Positions 1 through 17,465 of a DNA stretch of 64,000 nt are shown one piece after another. The notes below the pieces were generated by a model. It saw only the letters and a program-made list of their open reading frames with translations, had not been told where the DNA came from and ran no database searches. Position numbers and translations under genes: made by a program. The DNA lies in NCBI GenBank assembly GCA_039621445.1, contig CP154954.1, forward strand, positions 186,001 to 250,000. Reading direction: 5' to 3'. The stretch comes from Euglena gracilis. Taxonomy: Eukaryota; Euglenida; Euglenophyceae; Euglenales. Position 1 is the stretch's first letter, and every line of letters starts with the position of its first letter.

Positions 1-4468
<4,468 letters not shown>

Positions 4469-4561
4469 ATTTTAATAATAAAATAAAAATTATATTCGAA
4501 AAATCACTTTACAGTTATTTATAGATAATTTACATTATTATTATTAATAAGTTTTGCTACT

Positions 4562-4870
4562 AATTTTTGTCTATTTGAGGTCTAAAAATATAATACTCAC
4601 GTTTAGTTTCTTTTACTCTAGATAAGTCAGTTACGTTAGTTTCACAGTCAATATACGTATCTACGATAATACACCATATGGCTTCAGCTTCTCAAGTAAA
4701 GAATAACTAATATCCTCCACAGTAAATGAAGATGAAACTTTATTATACATCAAAAATATGTTTTTAGCCGCTAAACGGAACGCAACTTTTTGCCTCACCT
4801 TACGGGACACGTCTGTTTCTATTGTGTAATTTTTTAACCTTTCATTTAATATATCTTTTTTACGTACCAT
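4562..4870 (-). pseudogene. Rep-like N-terminal relic, frameshifted
   Basis: An ATG at 4870 opens 69 codons ending at 4661. A second frame takes over just before that stop and stays open to about 4562. The first frame contains LAAKNIFLMYNKVSSSFTVE, which resembles motif I (FLTY-type) of geminivirus-like Rep endonucleases; the shifted frame carries IIVDTYIDCETNV where the next beta strand would fall. No motif II or III follows, so this is at most a decayed N-terminal fragment. The assignment is by pattern only and is weak when taken alone. It is supported by the other Rep-like relics within 5 kb. The alternative is an unrelated hypothetical protein with one frameshift. Confidence 0.4.
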
Positions 4871-5293
4871 AGTAGTTTTCCTTGAATAATGTATTATTTT
4901 TTGCTTATTTCCCGTACATAGTATCTTAAATAGGAGTTGTATGCAGTCGTATTTAACGATTTACATGTTACATCCCTTTAATTGTAAAGAATTCTCATTA
5001 CTTTTCATACACATAGTTCAAAACCGTTTGCCTGAGGCAGATTACATTTATTTAGTAATAATATCATGTGAGTGACTTTTTTAAGTTATTAGTGCAATAT
5101 TGTGATTGTGTTATTGCGTGGTTAATGTTTACAAAACCATACCCCGTTTTGTCAGTAACGACCGAGAATTTGCTAAGTAAATTGCCCCCTAATAATAATA
5201 ATAATATAATAATAAGTTAATAGATTAATAATAGGTTAATAGATTAATAATAGGTTATAACTCCAAATAAAACTAATCAAAAAATTACGTTAG
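4871..5293. other. Noncoding spacer with short tandem repeat
   Basis: I see no gene here. Positions 5170-5262 hold an AT-rich microsatellite: a TAA run followed by about three copies of a 19-bp unit of the form AGGTTAATAGATTAATAAT. The rest has no recognisable feature. Confidence 0.5.
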
Positions 5294-5482
5294 AAAAAAG
5301 TAAAATCAAAGAAAAGTTCCTTTAATAAATTTGAAAAAAACGTTGGTAAAAACGCTAAATACCGACTGTCAGCTAGGAAAGTATTTCTTACATCTCCAAA
5401 ATGCCCTTTATCTTTAGAATATGTTGCAGAATTCCTTAAATTTAGATTTATTAAAGTACGATACCATAATAAAAGGTTATAA
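5294..5482 (+). pseudogene. Rep motif I fragment on the opposite strand
   Basis: An open frame without a start codon runs from a stop near 5291 to TAA at 5480-5482. Its middle reads ARKVFLTSPKCPLSLEY, a good match to motif I of geminivirus-type Rep proteins (FLT-x-P-K-C, the first strand of the HUH endonuclease fold). Neither the HUH motif nor the tyrosine motif follows. It lies on plus, against the direction of the neighbouring Rep-like genes, so the island has been rearranged. It is best read as a dead fragment. Confidence 0.55.
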
Positions 5483-5542
5483 AAGTTGTTCCTGCTGACC
5501 TTAAACTAAAACCAATAAAAATAACAAAAACGTGTCCACTAG

Positions 5543-5571
5543 GATTTTATTCTCGGTGAACTTTAAAAAAG
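5543..5571. other. Conserved island hairpin, copy 1
   Basis: Arms GTCCAC and GTGAAC surround a core containing ATTTTATTCTC, directly preceded by AACGT. Read on minus, the hairpin is followed by ACGTTTTTGTTATTTTT, like an intrinsic terminator or a 3' processing signal. Related copies lie near 5672 and 7707. Confidence 0.45.
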
Positions 5572-5671
5572 TTAATAACATTTTAATAACAACTAGCTAA
5601 CTAAATTATTTATATTTTTAATTAAATAATTTTATAATAATTATACTAATAATAACAATTTAATAACAAAC

Positions 5672-5701
5672 GTGTCCACTAGAATTTTATTCTTGGTGGA
5701 C
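5672..5701. terminator. Conserved island hairpin, copy 2, downstream of the 274-codon ORF
   Basis: Perfect arms GTCCAC/GTGGAC plus an inner GAA/TTC pairing. It lies about 40 bases past the stop of the gene ending at 5738 and is followed on minus by ACGTTTGTTATT. Position and T-rich tail suggest a transcript 3' end. Confidence 0.45.
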
Positions 5702-5737
5702 TTTAAAAAATTTTAATGGAATAATATAATAACTTAA

Positions 5738-6562
5738 TTATTTATTAGTTATATTATCTAGTAACATACTAAGTAAAATATATAAGAAGTTCAAAGACCC
5801 AGTATATTCTCTTAAAAATAATGGCGATTCGTTGATAAATTTGATTTTATATTTGGAAGGAATTTCATATTTTGTATGCTGATATATTTTAATTTCAGCT
5901 AATTGATTTTTTTTATTTGCTTTTAGCAAAAGGTTATTAAGAACATAACAAAAACAAAGACCTCCTAGTTTTGGTACGTTTGATATATTTAAAATTTTAC
6001 CATTTTTAATAGTAGAAAAAAAGCTTTCAACTAAATTTTTAGTCCATACTCTTTTTTCATCAAATATCACATATATATTTAAATATAGCTGTGATTTTAC
6101 TGCTTTACATTCTAATTTTAGATATGTCTCTTGAAGAATTTTATCTTTGGAATCAGTATGTATTAATATTACAGGTTCTACCGAATACATTATCCATAGA
6201 ATATCTTCACTTGTAATTAAATTAAGAAAATCTCTTATAAGGCTAGTATTAAAACTATCACATACGAAAATCTCAATTTTTAATTTTACAAAAAAAACGT
6301 TATTTTCATTGCTATAAAACTTAGTTAAACTAAACGAAACAAATTTTATTTTTTTGTATGATTTTCTTACGTTCGTTAAGTTAACATTTTCATTCAATCT
6401 ATTTTGAAAAGAACGTTTAACAGAATTTATTGTATTATCTGTAAGTGATTTATTAGTAATTATATTATAAATTTCTCCTTGATTAATATCGTCAATATTT
6501 TTATTTTGCCACGGTTTAATTGATTTATATAAAAATTGTTTAAGGATTCTATCAATAGACAT
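5738..6562 (-). CDS. Rep-like accessory protein, 274 aa
   Basis: No confident family match. The middle (about residues 150-205) reads like motif II to motif III of CRESS-type Rep proteins: LYLNIYVIFDEKRVWTKN, then FFSTIKNGKI, then GGLCFCYVL, but the catalytic HxH histidines are missing. The N-terminal 70 residues (NQGEIYNIITNKS, VKRSFQNRLNENVNLTNVRK) align by eye with the C-terminal end of the 351-aa ORF at 58374-59429. This gene starts 17 nt after the ORF at 6580-7467, so the two may be halves of one ancestral protein. The product is basic and rich in K and N. No Walker A motif is seen. Function unknown; loss of DNA-nicking activity is inferred. Confidence 0.6.
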   Translation of the reverse strand: MSIDRILKQFLYKSIKPWQNKNIDDINQGEIYNIITNKSLTDNTINSVKRSFQNRLNENVNLTNVRKSYKKIKFVSFSLTKFYSNENNVFFVKLKIEIFVCDSFNTSLIRDFLNLITSEDILWIMYSVEPVILIHTDSKDKILQETYLKLECKAVKSQLYLNIYVIFDEKRVWTKNLVESFFSTIKNGKILNISNVPKLGGLCFCYVLNNLLLKANKKNQLAEIKIYQHTKYEIPSKYKIKFINESPLFLREYTGSLNFLYILLSMLLDNITNK

Positions 6563-6579
6563 CCAATTAAAATACCACT

Positions 6580-7467
6580 CTATTTCATTATTGTTCTTTT
6601 TTTTTTATAAGTACAAATAAAAACATCCGAATATTTTGGTTTACTTTGAGAATTTAAAATATTTATTTCTAGAATTAATAATTCTAAAATATAATTGCAA
6701 AATAAATCTCTTATTTTTTTCCCTTTATTGTTAATATTTATTAAATCCTCACACTTTTTTGTATATTTTTCGGTTATTGCTAAAAATTCTGAATCCTCGA
6801 AAAAGCTCTTAATTTCAAATTGTTTTTCTTTTTTTATTTCTATTTTTTCTATTTCTTCGTCATTATCGATTTTTTTTGCTAAAACAGTTTTTCTTTTTTC
6901 TTTATCAATCTCTTCCGGACCTTTTTTTAAAACTTCAAGGAAAATTTTAGGTAGAAAATAATTTCCCCTTGCTTTCTCAATTAAATTATATTGAGTAATA
7001 AATTTAAAACTTAAACAGTTATTATTTTTAGATTCATAGCGCGGTATTCTATTCCAAAAAAGTTCCTCTTCGGGGTCTCGGCAATTAATAATAAAACCAC
7101 CAACATTGCCAGGACTATCCCCTTTAGCTTTTTCGATACTTATAATTGTATTTTTATCAAAACTAAACAAGTCTTCTAAATATTTTGGCCGACAATTTTT
7201 CTTTAGTTCGAGGTAAGCTTTAATAAAAATATCGGTTTCTTTCTGAAAATCCACGTATTTGCATATGGTATACATAATAAAAGAAATTTTATCGTCGTTT
7301 ATTATTGCATGCCATTTTTTAATAAAAGAATAATCCATTTCTATTAAAGATTGAAAATTTGTCCTTATTAAAATTCTCCAATTACGTGTTATATTATAAC
7401 TACCATAATATCTCGAACTTGTGGTGTTAATTTTGAATTTGTATTTTTTTCTTAATTTTTGAACCAT
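6580..7467 (-). CDS. Rep-like accessory protein, 295 aa
   Basis: The start at 7467 is preceded by GGGAG, complementary to the CTCCC tail of the local 16S rRNA. Residues 25-150 resemble the HUH domain of CRESS Rep proteins in order: a first strand (NWRILIRTNF), a motif II-like strand (IFIKAYLELKKNCRPKYLEDL) lacking the catalytic histidines, then IEKAKGDSPGNVGGF where the tyrosine motif would be expected. The C-terminal half is lysine/glutamate-rich and probably coiled. It is clearly homologous to the 351-aa ORF at 58374-59429 (shared FIKKW, LSF, KAR or SRAR blocks in the same order). Role unknown; the fold assignment is inferred from the pattern. Confidence 0.6.
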   Translation of the reverse strand: MVQKLRKKYKFKINTTSSRYYGSYNITRNWRILIRTNFQSLIEMDYSFIKKWHAIINDDKISFIMYTICKYVDFQKETDIFIKAYLELKKNCRPKYLEDLFSFDKNTIISIEKAKGDSPGNVGGFIINCRDPEEELFWNRIPRYESKNNNCLSFKFITQYNLIEKARGNYFLPKIFLEVLKKGPEEIDKEKRKTVLAKKIDNDEEIEKIEIKKEKQFEIKSFFEDSEFLAITEKYTKKCEDLININNKGKKIRDLFCNYILELLILEINILNSQSKPKYSDVFICTYKKKRTIMK

Positions 7468-8074
7468 AATTATTCTCCCATAAAAAATTTGTCCAATTAA
7501 CTATAACTATATTCTTTCAACAATAGTTTATTGTTGACCTACCCAATTAATTTAACGCTTAATGCTCATACAACAAATTAGCTATTTAATAACAATTTAA
7601 TAACAAGTTAGCAATAAAATAAAAATTAATTTGATAATAATTATACTAGTAATAATATTTATAATGATTTTAATCACAACTTTATAACAAAAAATAACAA
7701 AAACGTGTCCGCTGGTATTTTATTCTCAGCGAACTTTATTTTTTTTTTTGAAGTTTTGTTTTTGAATTGTTCATTTTATTCTCCCAAAAATAATAGAGCA
7801 ATAATTTTCTAAATTTTTTTATTCTCCGGGCGGACAGAAAAAAAAAAATTTATTAAAAAAAAATTTTAAGTTTTATTAAACTTAAAATAATTGTTAAAAA
7901 AATGCCTCATGCTTTTCAAAATTAATTCGAACTTTTGATGTCAAGAGGCATTTTTTAACAAATTAATGTTACCACTAATTTTCCGCCCTAGAATAAATAT
8001 AACATATTTATAACAAATAACAAATTAGTAATATTTTTATTACTAATAAAATAATAACATATAATAAAAACGTA
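7468..8074. other. Spacer with hairpins
   Basis: No gene is seen. A third copy of the island hairpin lies at about 7707-7734 (arms GTCCGC and GCGAAC, then ACGTTTTTGTTATTTTT on minus). Positions 7893-7959 hold a larger inverted repeat, listed separately. The rest is AT-rich. Confidence 0.55.
7893..7959. repeat. Large inverted repeat (nested hairpin)
   Basis: Arms GTTAAAAAAATGCCTC (7893-7908) and GAGGCATTTTTTAAC (7945-7959) pair over about 15 bp. The intervening 36 nt contain a second small pairing, TCAAAA with TTTTGA. It lies between two Rep-like genes. It could be a bidirectional terminator or the stem of a replicon origin. No conserved origin nonanucleotide is seen in the loop. Confidence 0.55.
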
Positions 8075-9298
8075 TTAATTAGTATTTTTTTGATTATCAT
8101 TTCCTTCATTTTCATCATTCATATTAGCTTTTTTTAAGAATTCTTGAATATAAACTTTAGTTTTACTTTCAAGTTCTCTGTATTCCTTTGATTTTTCCAT
8201 TTCTGAATTATGAAAATGTGGGGGAAGTAATTTATCATCGGCATTTAATTGATAAGGTAGTATGCCTTCCATTTCAATTCCTTTTTCTTTAAAAAATTGT
8301 TCCAAAACTTTATAAGGTTTTGACGACATTATAGCTTTTGGTAAAGCAGGAGATAAAAGTACTTTAACACTATTTTTTCGATTATGAACTTTTAACGTTG
8401 TTTCTAAAGAGTTAAATAAATTTTTTAGCTCATCTACATTTTGATACTCTAAAATGCTAGAGTCTGAAAAAATTATCGCATCGTAATGACAAGTATTTCT
8501 AAATCGCAGTAAATCCTTAGCTTCCTTAACTACTAGAAGATAAAAGCCTTTGAATTGCAAATAAGATTCAAAAAAATCTATTAAATACCTAAGCTCACCG
8601 CCTAAAATTAAAAATACTTTATTTTCACCCATATTCAGATAAGATTCATAAATGTCTAACATCCACCTTAAATCTCGAGGTATCACATAGTCATTAAAAT
8701 TAATTTTTGCTTTAACTCCTAACCTTGTGCTTAAATATATGTTTCTAAGTCGTTTTTCAATAGCATCACCTTTATATACAAATTCAGAAGGTTTTTCTTT
8801 TTCAAACAACAACATAGCATCCGCTATCTCTCCTTTTTTTGCTAATTCAATCATCCTTTCTTCTAATGGACAATATTCAAAATATTTACCATACTTTTTC
8901 AAAATTGATGGAGAAGCCATGAAATTTTTTGAAGCATCTACAAAGTTAAATATTTGTTTTGTTAAATAGTCCAACAAATCTTTCTCGTTATTAACTGTTT
9001 GAACATATGCACTATAAGTTTTAGAATCAACATATATATCAAAAAAATTTGCTGCCTTAGTGTCTATTTTTTTAATAAAAACGAAATATGAGTGTACATG
9101 AGGGTATCCGGTTTTATGAAACTATCTTACCAACGCATAATCAACTAGTCCATATTTTACTTCAAATTTATTTTTAAAAAAATTTAAAATTTCTGAAAGA
9201 TCTGCGGAACAATAAGAATAGGTTAAAAAAACTTTTTTTGATGAAATACGTCTCATATTATTATCAATGTTATTTTTGTTCGTATTTAATAAATTCAT
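8075..9298 (-). pseudogene. Geminivirus-type Rep gene with one in-frame TAG
   Basis: Replication initiator of rolling-circle replicons (HUH endonuclease plus SF3 helicase in functional homologues). ATG 9298 overlaps the TGA of the upstream ORF as ATGA, with GGGAGG five bases upstream. The single frame shows motif I KVFLTYSYC, motif II PHVHSYF (cat-gta-cac at 9092-9100), NFFDIYVDSK, and motif III DYLTK with the candidate catalytic tyrosine. A TAG at 9122-9124 interrupts it between motifs I and II. The C-terminal region keeps a Walker B-like strand, YDAIIFSDSS, but the P-loop position reads LILGGELRYL, without GK[ST]. Helicase activity is therefore unlikely. A diverged copy at 57143-57905 has no stop at this codon. 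The last 50 residues are charged and low in complexity. Confidence 0.72.
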
Positions 9299-9800
9299 AA
9301 AACCTCCCTATTTAATTTTTTATCATTTTTAAAAGACATAAAAATTGCATTTAAATTTTTTTTAATTGCTACAAATTTTTTGATGTAGTAATCTGGCCTT
9401 TCTTTTTTTAAAAGAGATAGAGCCTTAAAAATATTGCCTTTTTCAGCTAGTTTTATCATGCGGTTCCAAAGTGACAACATTTGGTAATGATCATCTAATT
9501 TTACAGACAAACACGGACTAATTACTAACGAATCAGTAAAATCTTGTATACCATATGCTCTCTGACTTAAAACCATTTTTATTATATAATCGATAGAATA
9601 TTCTTCTGACTTAGCTGCGCTATAATTTCCACAAACTGTAACCTCTTCACAGTCTTTTTTTAATCTCAAATCCAAAAAACGAGTCGAGCGCGTATCTAAT
9701 CGTTTATCCACTTTAATGTAAGCATAAAAGTTAGCGGTTCTGCCTTTAAGGTAATCTCGTCCAACAATATAAGATAGTATTTTAACAATCCTTACTAGAA
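9295..9800 (-). pseudogene. Second Rep-like reading frame (138 codons plus upstream extension)
   Basis: The frame ends with TGA at 9295-9297, overlapping the next gene's ATG, and is open upstream to about 9800; no ATG is seen in it before the frame change. It carries NFYAYIKVDKRLDTRSTRF where motif II would be (the HxH histidines replaced by N and Y), then CGNYSAAKSEEYSIDYIIK, a good motif III match. Further on, WNRMIKLAEKGNIFKALSLL matches ERMIELAKKGEIADAMLLF of the adjacent gene, so the two are paralogues. The N-terminal motif I part is missing or lies in the overlapping frame at 9782-10012. Confidence 0.55.
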
Positions 9801-10012
9801 ATAGATTTATTCGATATATATAAATTTAAAATAGATTCCATATTAATATTGTGAGATTCACAAAAAGCACGCCAAAATTCAGAATCTAAATTATATATTT
9901 TTCCTTTCTTTTTTCGTAAGGCCAAATAAGATTCTATTTGGTTTTTATTAAGAAAAGAACCTTTACCTTCAACGCTCTTTTCAAAGTTTAGATTATCATA
10001 TTCGGATAACAT
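9782..10012 (-). CDS. Hypothetical 76-aa ORF, possibly the 5' part of the next Rep-like frame
   Basis: ATG at 10012, stop at 9782, with no good ribosome-binding site. The product is hydrophilic and matches nothing I know (contains FLNKNQIESYLALRKKKGK). It overlaps the open frame of the following Rep-like gene by a few codons in another frame, so one base of shift separates them. It may be the detached N-terminal part of that gene. An independent small protein is equally possible. Confidence 0.35.
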   Translation of the reverse strand: MLSEYDNLNFEKSVEGKGSFLNKNQIESYLALRKKKGKIYNLDSEFWRAFCESHNINMESILNLYISNKSISSKDC

Positions 10013-10283
10013 AACATTTTTTTTTTACTTAAATTCTTGCCTAAAAGTCGAATTTTGAATTTTAATTTAATTAAATTAAAGAATAAATGAGTGAATCGAA
10101 ACCAAAAACGTTTAAATCAAACTGTCAGTTTCAATACACTAACTACACTATTTTATAGTTTAAGTAATAATATACTATAAAACAAACATAATTTTAAACT
10201 ATTAATAATTGAAAAAATTTTTATTATAAAAAATCTATCAACATAAATTAAAAACGTATAATTTAATAAAACAATAAATTAAA
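10013..10283. other. Spacer between accessory island and atpE
   Basis: AT-rich, with no gene or RNA recognised. It marks the boundary between the accessory island and the petB-atpB-atpE operon. Confidence 0.5.
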
Positions 10284-12108
10284 CTACTTTTTAAGTTGAG
10301 TGACCTGGAATCTAGCACGTGCTTTTTTTAAATTTAAAGTTAATTCAAATTTTCTCTTAATATCTTTATTCATTTCTAAAGCATGTTTAGATGAATTATA
10401 AGAAATCTGTGCTTGTTCTACATTAATTTCGGAACCAAATTCTGCTTCATTGACTAATATAGTAACGTTATTGCTATTAATTAATGCAAAACCTCCTGTT
10501 ACAACCAAACTAGTCCAATCGGAAGAAGACTTTTGACGAACTAAGATTATACCTATATCTAATCCAGTCAATATTGGAATATTTAGATAGAAAAAAATTT
10601 ATCATTAAAAATTAATAAATTAAGTTAATTTTTTCCCCAACAATACAGTACGGGAGATTTAAATCTCATACGGCATTTAACAAAAAATCTTTTAAAATTT
10701 GCTTAAAAATTGACTAAAACTAAATTGTGATAGAATCAAAAGTACTAAAAAAAACAAAAATTTTGTAAATAATTTACATAAAAATACACATTCCTTACCA
10801 TTGCATACAAATTTAAAAATTTTTTAGATTCAAATATTATATCTTACAAATTATGTTTATCAAGTATTGTTTTTAAAAAAATTAAAACTATTAAAAATTT
10901 TTTCTAAAACATGTAAAAACACTTTAAATAGTTATAAAATAACAGTTTAAATATATTCTTCTAAAACAAGACTTAAATATACATTTTCAAAATAAACTAT
11001 AAATTATATTAATCTTAAAATTTTAAATTTTTCTTATTTATAAAAAATAATTTATAAAAAAGTAAATTTTAAATTTTAGAAAATATTCAAAGCTACCACG
11101 CACAAACAAAATGTTAATGCAGAAAATAAAAATAATTAACTAATATGGTTAAAAGTAAAAGTAAAGTTAAATCTCAAACAAGCATTTATCAAAAAATTAT
11201 AATTAATAAAATTAACAAACGTTTTAATAATGTGTCACACATGGTCTTTAAGAACCCCCATCTGACCACTTAAAGTAGGAAGAATAATTTCTTCAACTCG
11301 TTTTTCCCAAAAAACTCTTTCAGGAATAAGTAAAGTAGAAAATATAAATTCAATTTTGAAAATTTTATTCACAAACTAAACAAAAATTGTTGATTTATTT
11401 AGCTTTTCAACATACTATCGCAAAAAAGGTTAGGTTGTTTTATATTATATAAAACTCTAAAACAAGACTTATTAAAACTAAAATGTAAAATTTTCTTTAG
11501 AATAAAAATTTATAGAAAATTAAATTAAAACCTATTCTCTTTGCTTTTATTGGTCTACTAAAATAATAAATAAATTTCAATTACCAAAAAATAAAATAAT
11601 TTTACTTTTCATACAGAAAAGTTTAAAAAAGAGAATAAAATCCCCAAAAACGAAAATTATTTAAAAAATTAACTTTTGAAAAATAAATACTCAAGAAAAA
11701 AGATTTAAACTAGAATTTAATGAAAAAAGAAATATATTAGCGAACTAAAATTTCTCTTAAAAAACTGTACAAGTAAAAAAAAACATACAGCTTAAACATT
11801 TAATTTTAAATAAAAATATGTCAAAAGTTTATTCTTTATTAAAAAAAAATCCAAAATAAAACCTATTTACGTTCTACTTGAAAAATTACTAAACTTATTA
11901 ACAAATTATTGAAAATATTAAGATTAACCAATTAGATTAACCAATTTTTTAATTAATATGAATAGCCAAAAACATACAATTTAAGGAAAATTTACTTAAC
12001 TTAAAAAAAACACATAAATAAAATTTTATTTCTTATCTTTTATTTTAACTTATACCTAATAAACTAAAAGCAACTTCGTAACGTACTAATTGATACATCT
12101 AATGTCAT
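10284..12108 (-). CDS. atpE: ATP synthase CF1 epsilon subunit, 3 exons
   Basis: Central-stalk subunit of the thylakoid ATP synthase, which regulates ATP hydrolysis. Exons: 12087-12108 (22 nt, MTLDVSI plus one base), 11241-11329 and 10284-10580. They join in frame to 135 aa, a normal length. The first intron starts GTACG and ends AC; the second starts GTGTG. A group II domain V hairpin sits just before exon 3 at 10644-10677. Family blocks seen: PERVFWEKRVEEIILPTLSG, QMGVLKDH, IPILTGLDIG. It is the last gene of petB-atpB-atpE, about 150 bases after atpB. Confidence 0.95.
10644..10677 (-). ncRNA. Group II intron domain V (atpE intron 2)
   Basis: On minus, a hairpin beginning GCCGTATGAG and closing with CCCGTACTG, 60-70 bases before the 3' splice site. 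Confidence 0.6.
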
Positions 12109-12258
12109 TGTAAAAAAATTATAATTTTTCGTAGTCAAACTAAAAAAACAAAGTGGAAACATTATGTTTACTCAACAAAGCATAACTAAATAAATATTAA
12201 TAAAAGCTTTTTAAGTAAGATATAGTTAAAAATTATTTACAATACGTCAATAATAATT

Positions 12259-15306
<3,048 letters not shown>

Positions 15307-15373
15307 TAAACAAGGCTCAAGGGTTCCTTATAATTAAGAAATACATCGTAAAAATCATAAACACAAAGAATTT

Positions 15374-17465
15374 TTATAAAGGTCCAGAAATGCCTTGTTT
15401 ACGTATCATTAAAAAATGTCCTAACATAAAAGTAGCTGTTAACAAAGGTAAAACAAATGTATGTAAACTATAAAAACGAGTTAAAGTAGACTGTCCCACA
15501 CTAACACTTCCTCTCAATAACTCAACAATAAAATTTCCAATTAATGGAATAGCTTCGGGAACACCTGTTACAATTTTAACTGCCCAATAACCAACTTGAT
15601 CCCAAGGTAAAGAATAACCTGTAACACCAAAAGAAACAGTTAAAATTGCCAAAATTATACCCGTAACCCAAGTTAACTCTCTAGGTTTTTTAAACCCACC
15701 AGTTAAATAAACTCGGCAAACATGTAATATCATCATTAAAACCATCATACTAGCGGACCAACGATGAATTGAACGAATAAGCCACCCGAAATTAACTTCA
15801 TTCATAATATATTTAACAGAAAGAAAAGCTTCTGTAACAGTTGGACGATAATAAAAAGTCATTGCAAAACCAGTAGCTACTTGAATAATAAAACAAGTAA
15901 ATGTTATGCCACCAAGACAATAAAAAATGTTTACGTGAGGAGGAACATATTTACTGCAAAAACTAGTCATTTAAAAAATGATTGTTTTCCAACCCTACAA
16001 GATTGAAAAATAACTAATCAAATAATCAAAAGGCTTTTTATAAAAAAATTATTATTAAAAAATAGTTTTATCGATCTTTTATATAAACTTTTAAAAAGTC
16101 TCTGAATTATAAAAAATTTATTTAGTATTATAAAAACAACAAATATAAATACATTCAATAAATATTTAAAAAAATAAAAATAACATTAAATAATTAAAAA
16201 ACATATATATTTTAAACAATTTAGAACTTTTTAAACTACTAATATTTTATCATAAACATTTTACTAACCAACAAATCTATAAAATTTCAAATAAAAAAGT
16301 ATCTATAATTTAAAACATAAAAAATTTTATAAAACAAATTAAAATGTAAAAAAAAATTTATTAATAAAAACAATTAATTATCTTAAAATTAAGACTAAAT
16401 ATTTATAAACTAAAGCATTTATTCATTAAGATTTTTGTAAATAAATAATCATAATCTAGAATTGAAAAATAATAATACAAACCAAATCGCACTAACATCG
16501 TCAGCAATCGCTTGAATCTCCAATCTTTCCTCGTACAGGTAAGCAAGCTCCCTTAAAAACAAAACAAGATATAGATAATCATTTTGCTTTATAATTCTTA
16601 AAAACGAATACCAGTTAAAATTCCATATTAACAAATACAACAAATCGCAATTAAAATAAGAATTTTATTGAATTTTTTCCTACCTTAATAAAACCGTTTA
16701 ATAGAATCCTAAATATTATTTTTTAATTTTGTAAAAATATAAAAGAAATGATATTCAAATTATTATATCTTAAAAAATTAATTCAGAGAAGCTACAACTT
16801 AGAAAAACACAACTACAATTATTTAAAATGAATTAAAGTATAACTTTATTATAATACTTTATTCGCAAACTGAAAAAATATTACTACATATACACAGCTT
16901 TTGTCAAAACTAAAATTATCTAAAATTAGATAAGCGATCTTTATAACTCGTAACAAAAATAAAAATTTTTATTTTCTTTTGAAACTTACAGGTAATTTTA
17001 AATATTGATTCTTTTAAGAAATAACATTTAATTTAATAAAAATTAAAATATATAAAAAATATTATGTATTTCCAATTATTTTTAATCAATATTTAAACTT
17101 AGATTAAAATAGTACTTAGAAATTTTTATTAAATTTTTGATTCAAATTATAATATCCTAAAACAAAAACATAAAACTTTAAGTTAACCCTTTTTTTATAA
17201 AAAAAATAGTAAAAATTATACTGTAACAAACAAAGTTTTTTCCATTACCGAAAAAGTTTAACAAGCAAAAAATTTGCTATTTAACATACAAATGCTAAAT
17301 TACGGAGCAATAAAATAATTAAAATTTTATAAATAACTTTCTAAATTTATATGAAATTAGGCTTCAAACTATCAAATAGCTAAAAAACGCTAAGTAAAAA
17401 TCTTCAGGAATTATAACCTAATATGCTAAATTCGGTCCGCACAACCAATCGTAAACTCGACTCAT
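15374..17465 (-). CDS. petB: Cytochrome b6, 3 exons
   Basis: Haem-binding subunit of the cytochrome b6f complex in the thylakoid membrane. Exon 1 is only 23 nt (17443-17465, MSRVYDW plus tt); exon 2 is 41 nt (16493-16533, [13 protein letters not shown]); exon 3 is 15374-15957. Together they read in frame to 215 aa. Seen in exon 3: [31 protein letters not shown] with haem-ligand histidines, [18 protein letters not shown] and RKQGISGPL at the C-terminus. The first two introns begin GTGCG. The intron 2/exon 3 junction is uncertain by about two bases. It heads the petB-atpB-atpE operon and is divergent from psbN. Confidence 0.95.

Noticed and set aside
6695-6961. Plus-strand 88-codon ORF opposite the 295-codon gene
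   Set aside because: It is the complement of a lysine-rich coding stretch, giving an F/S/I-rich shadow.
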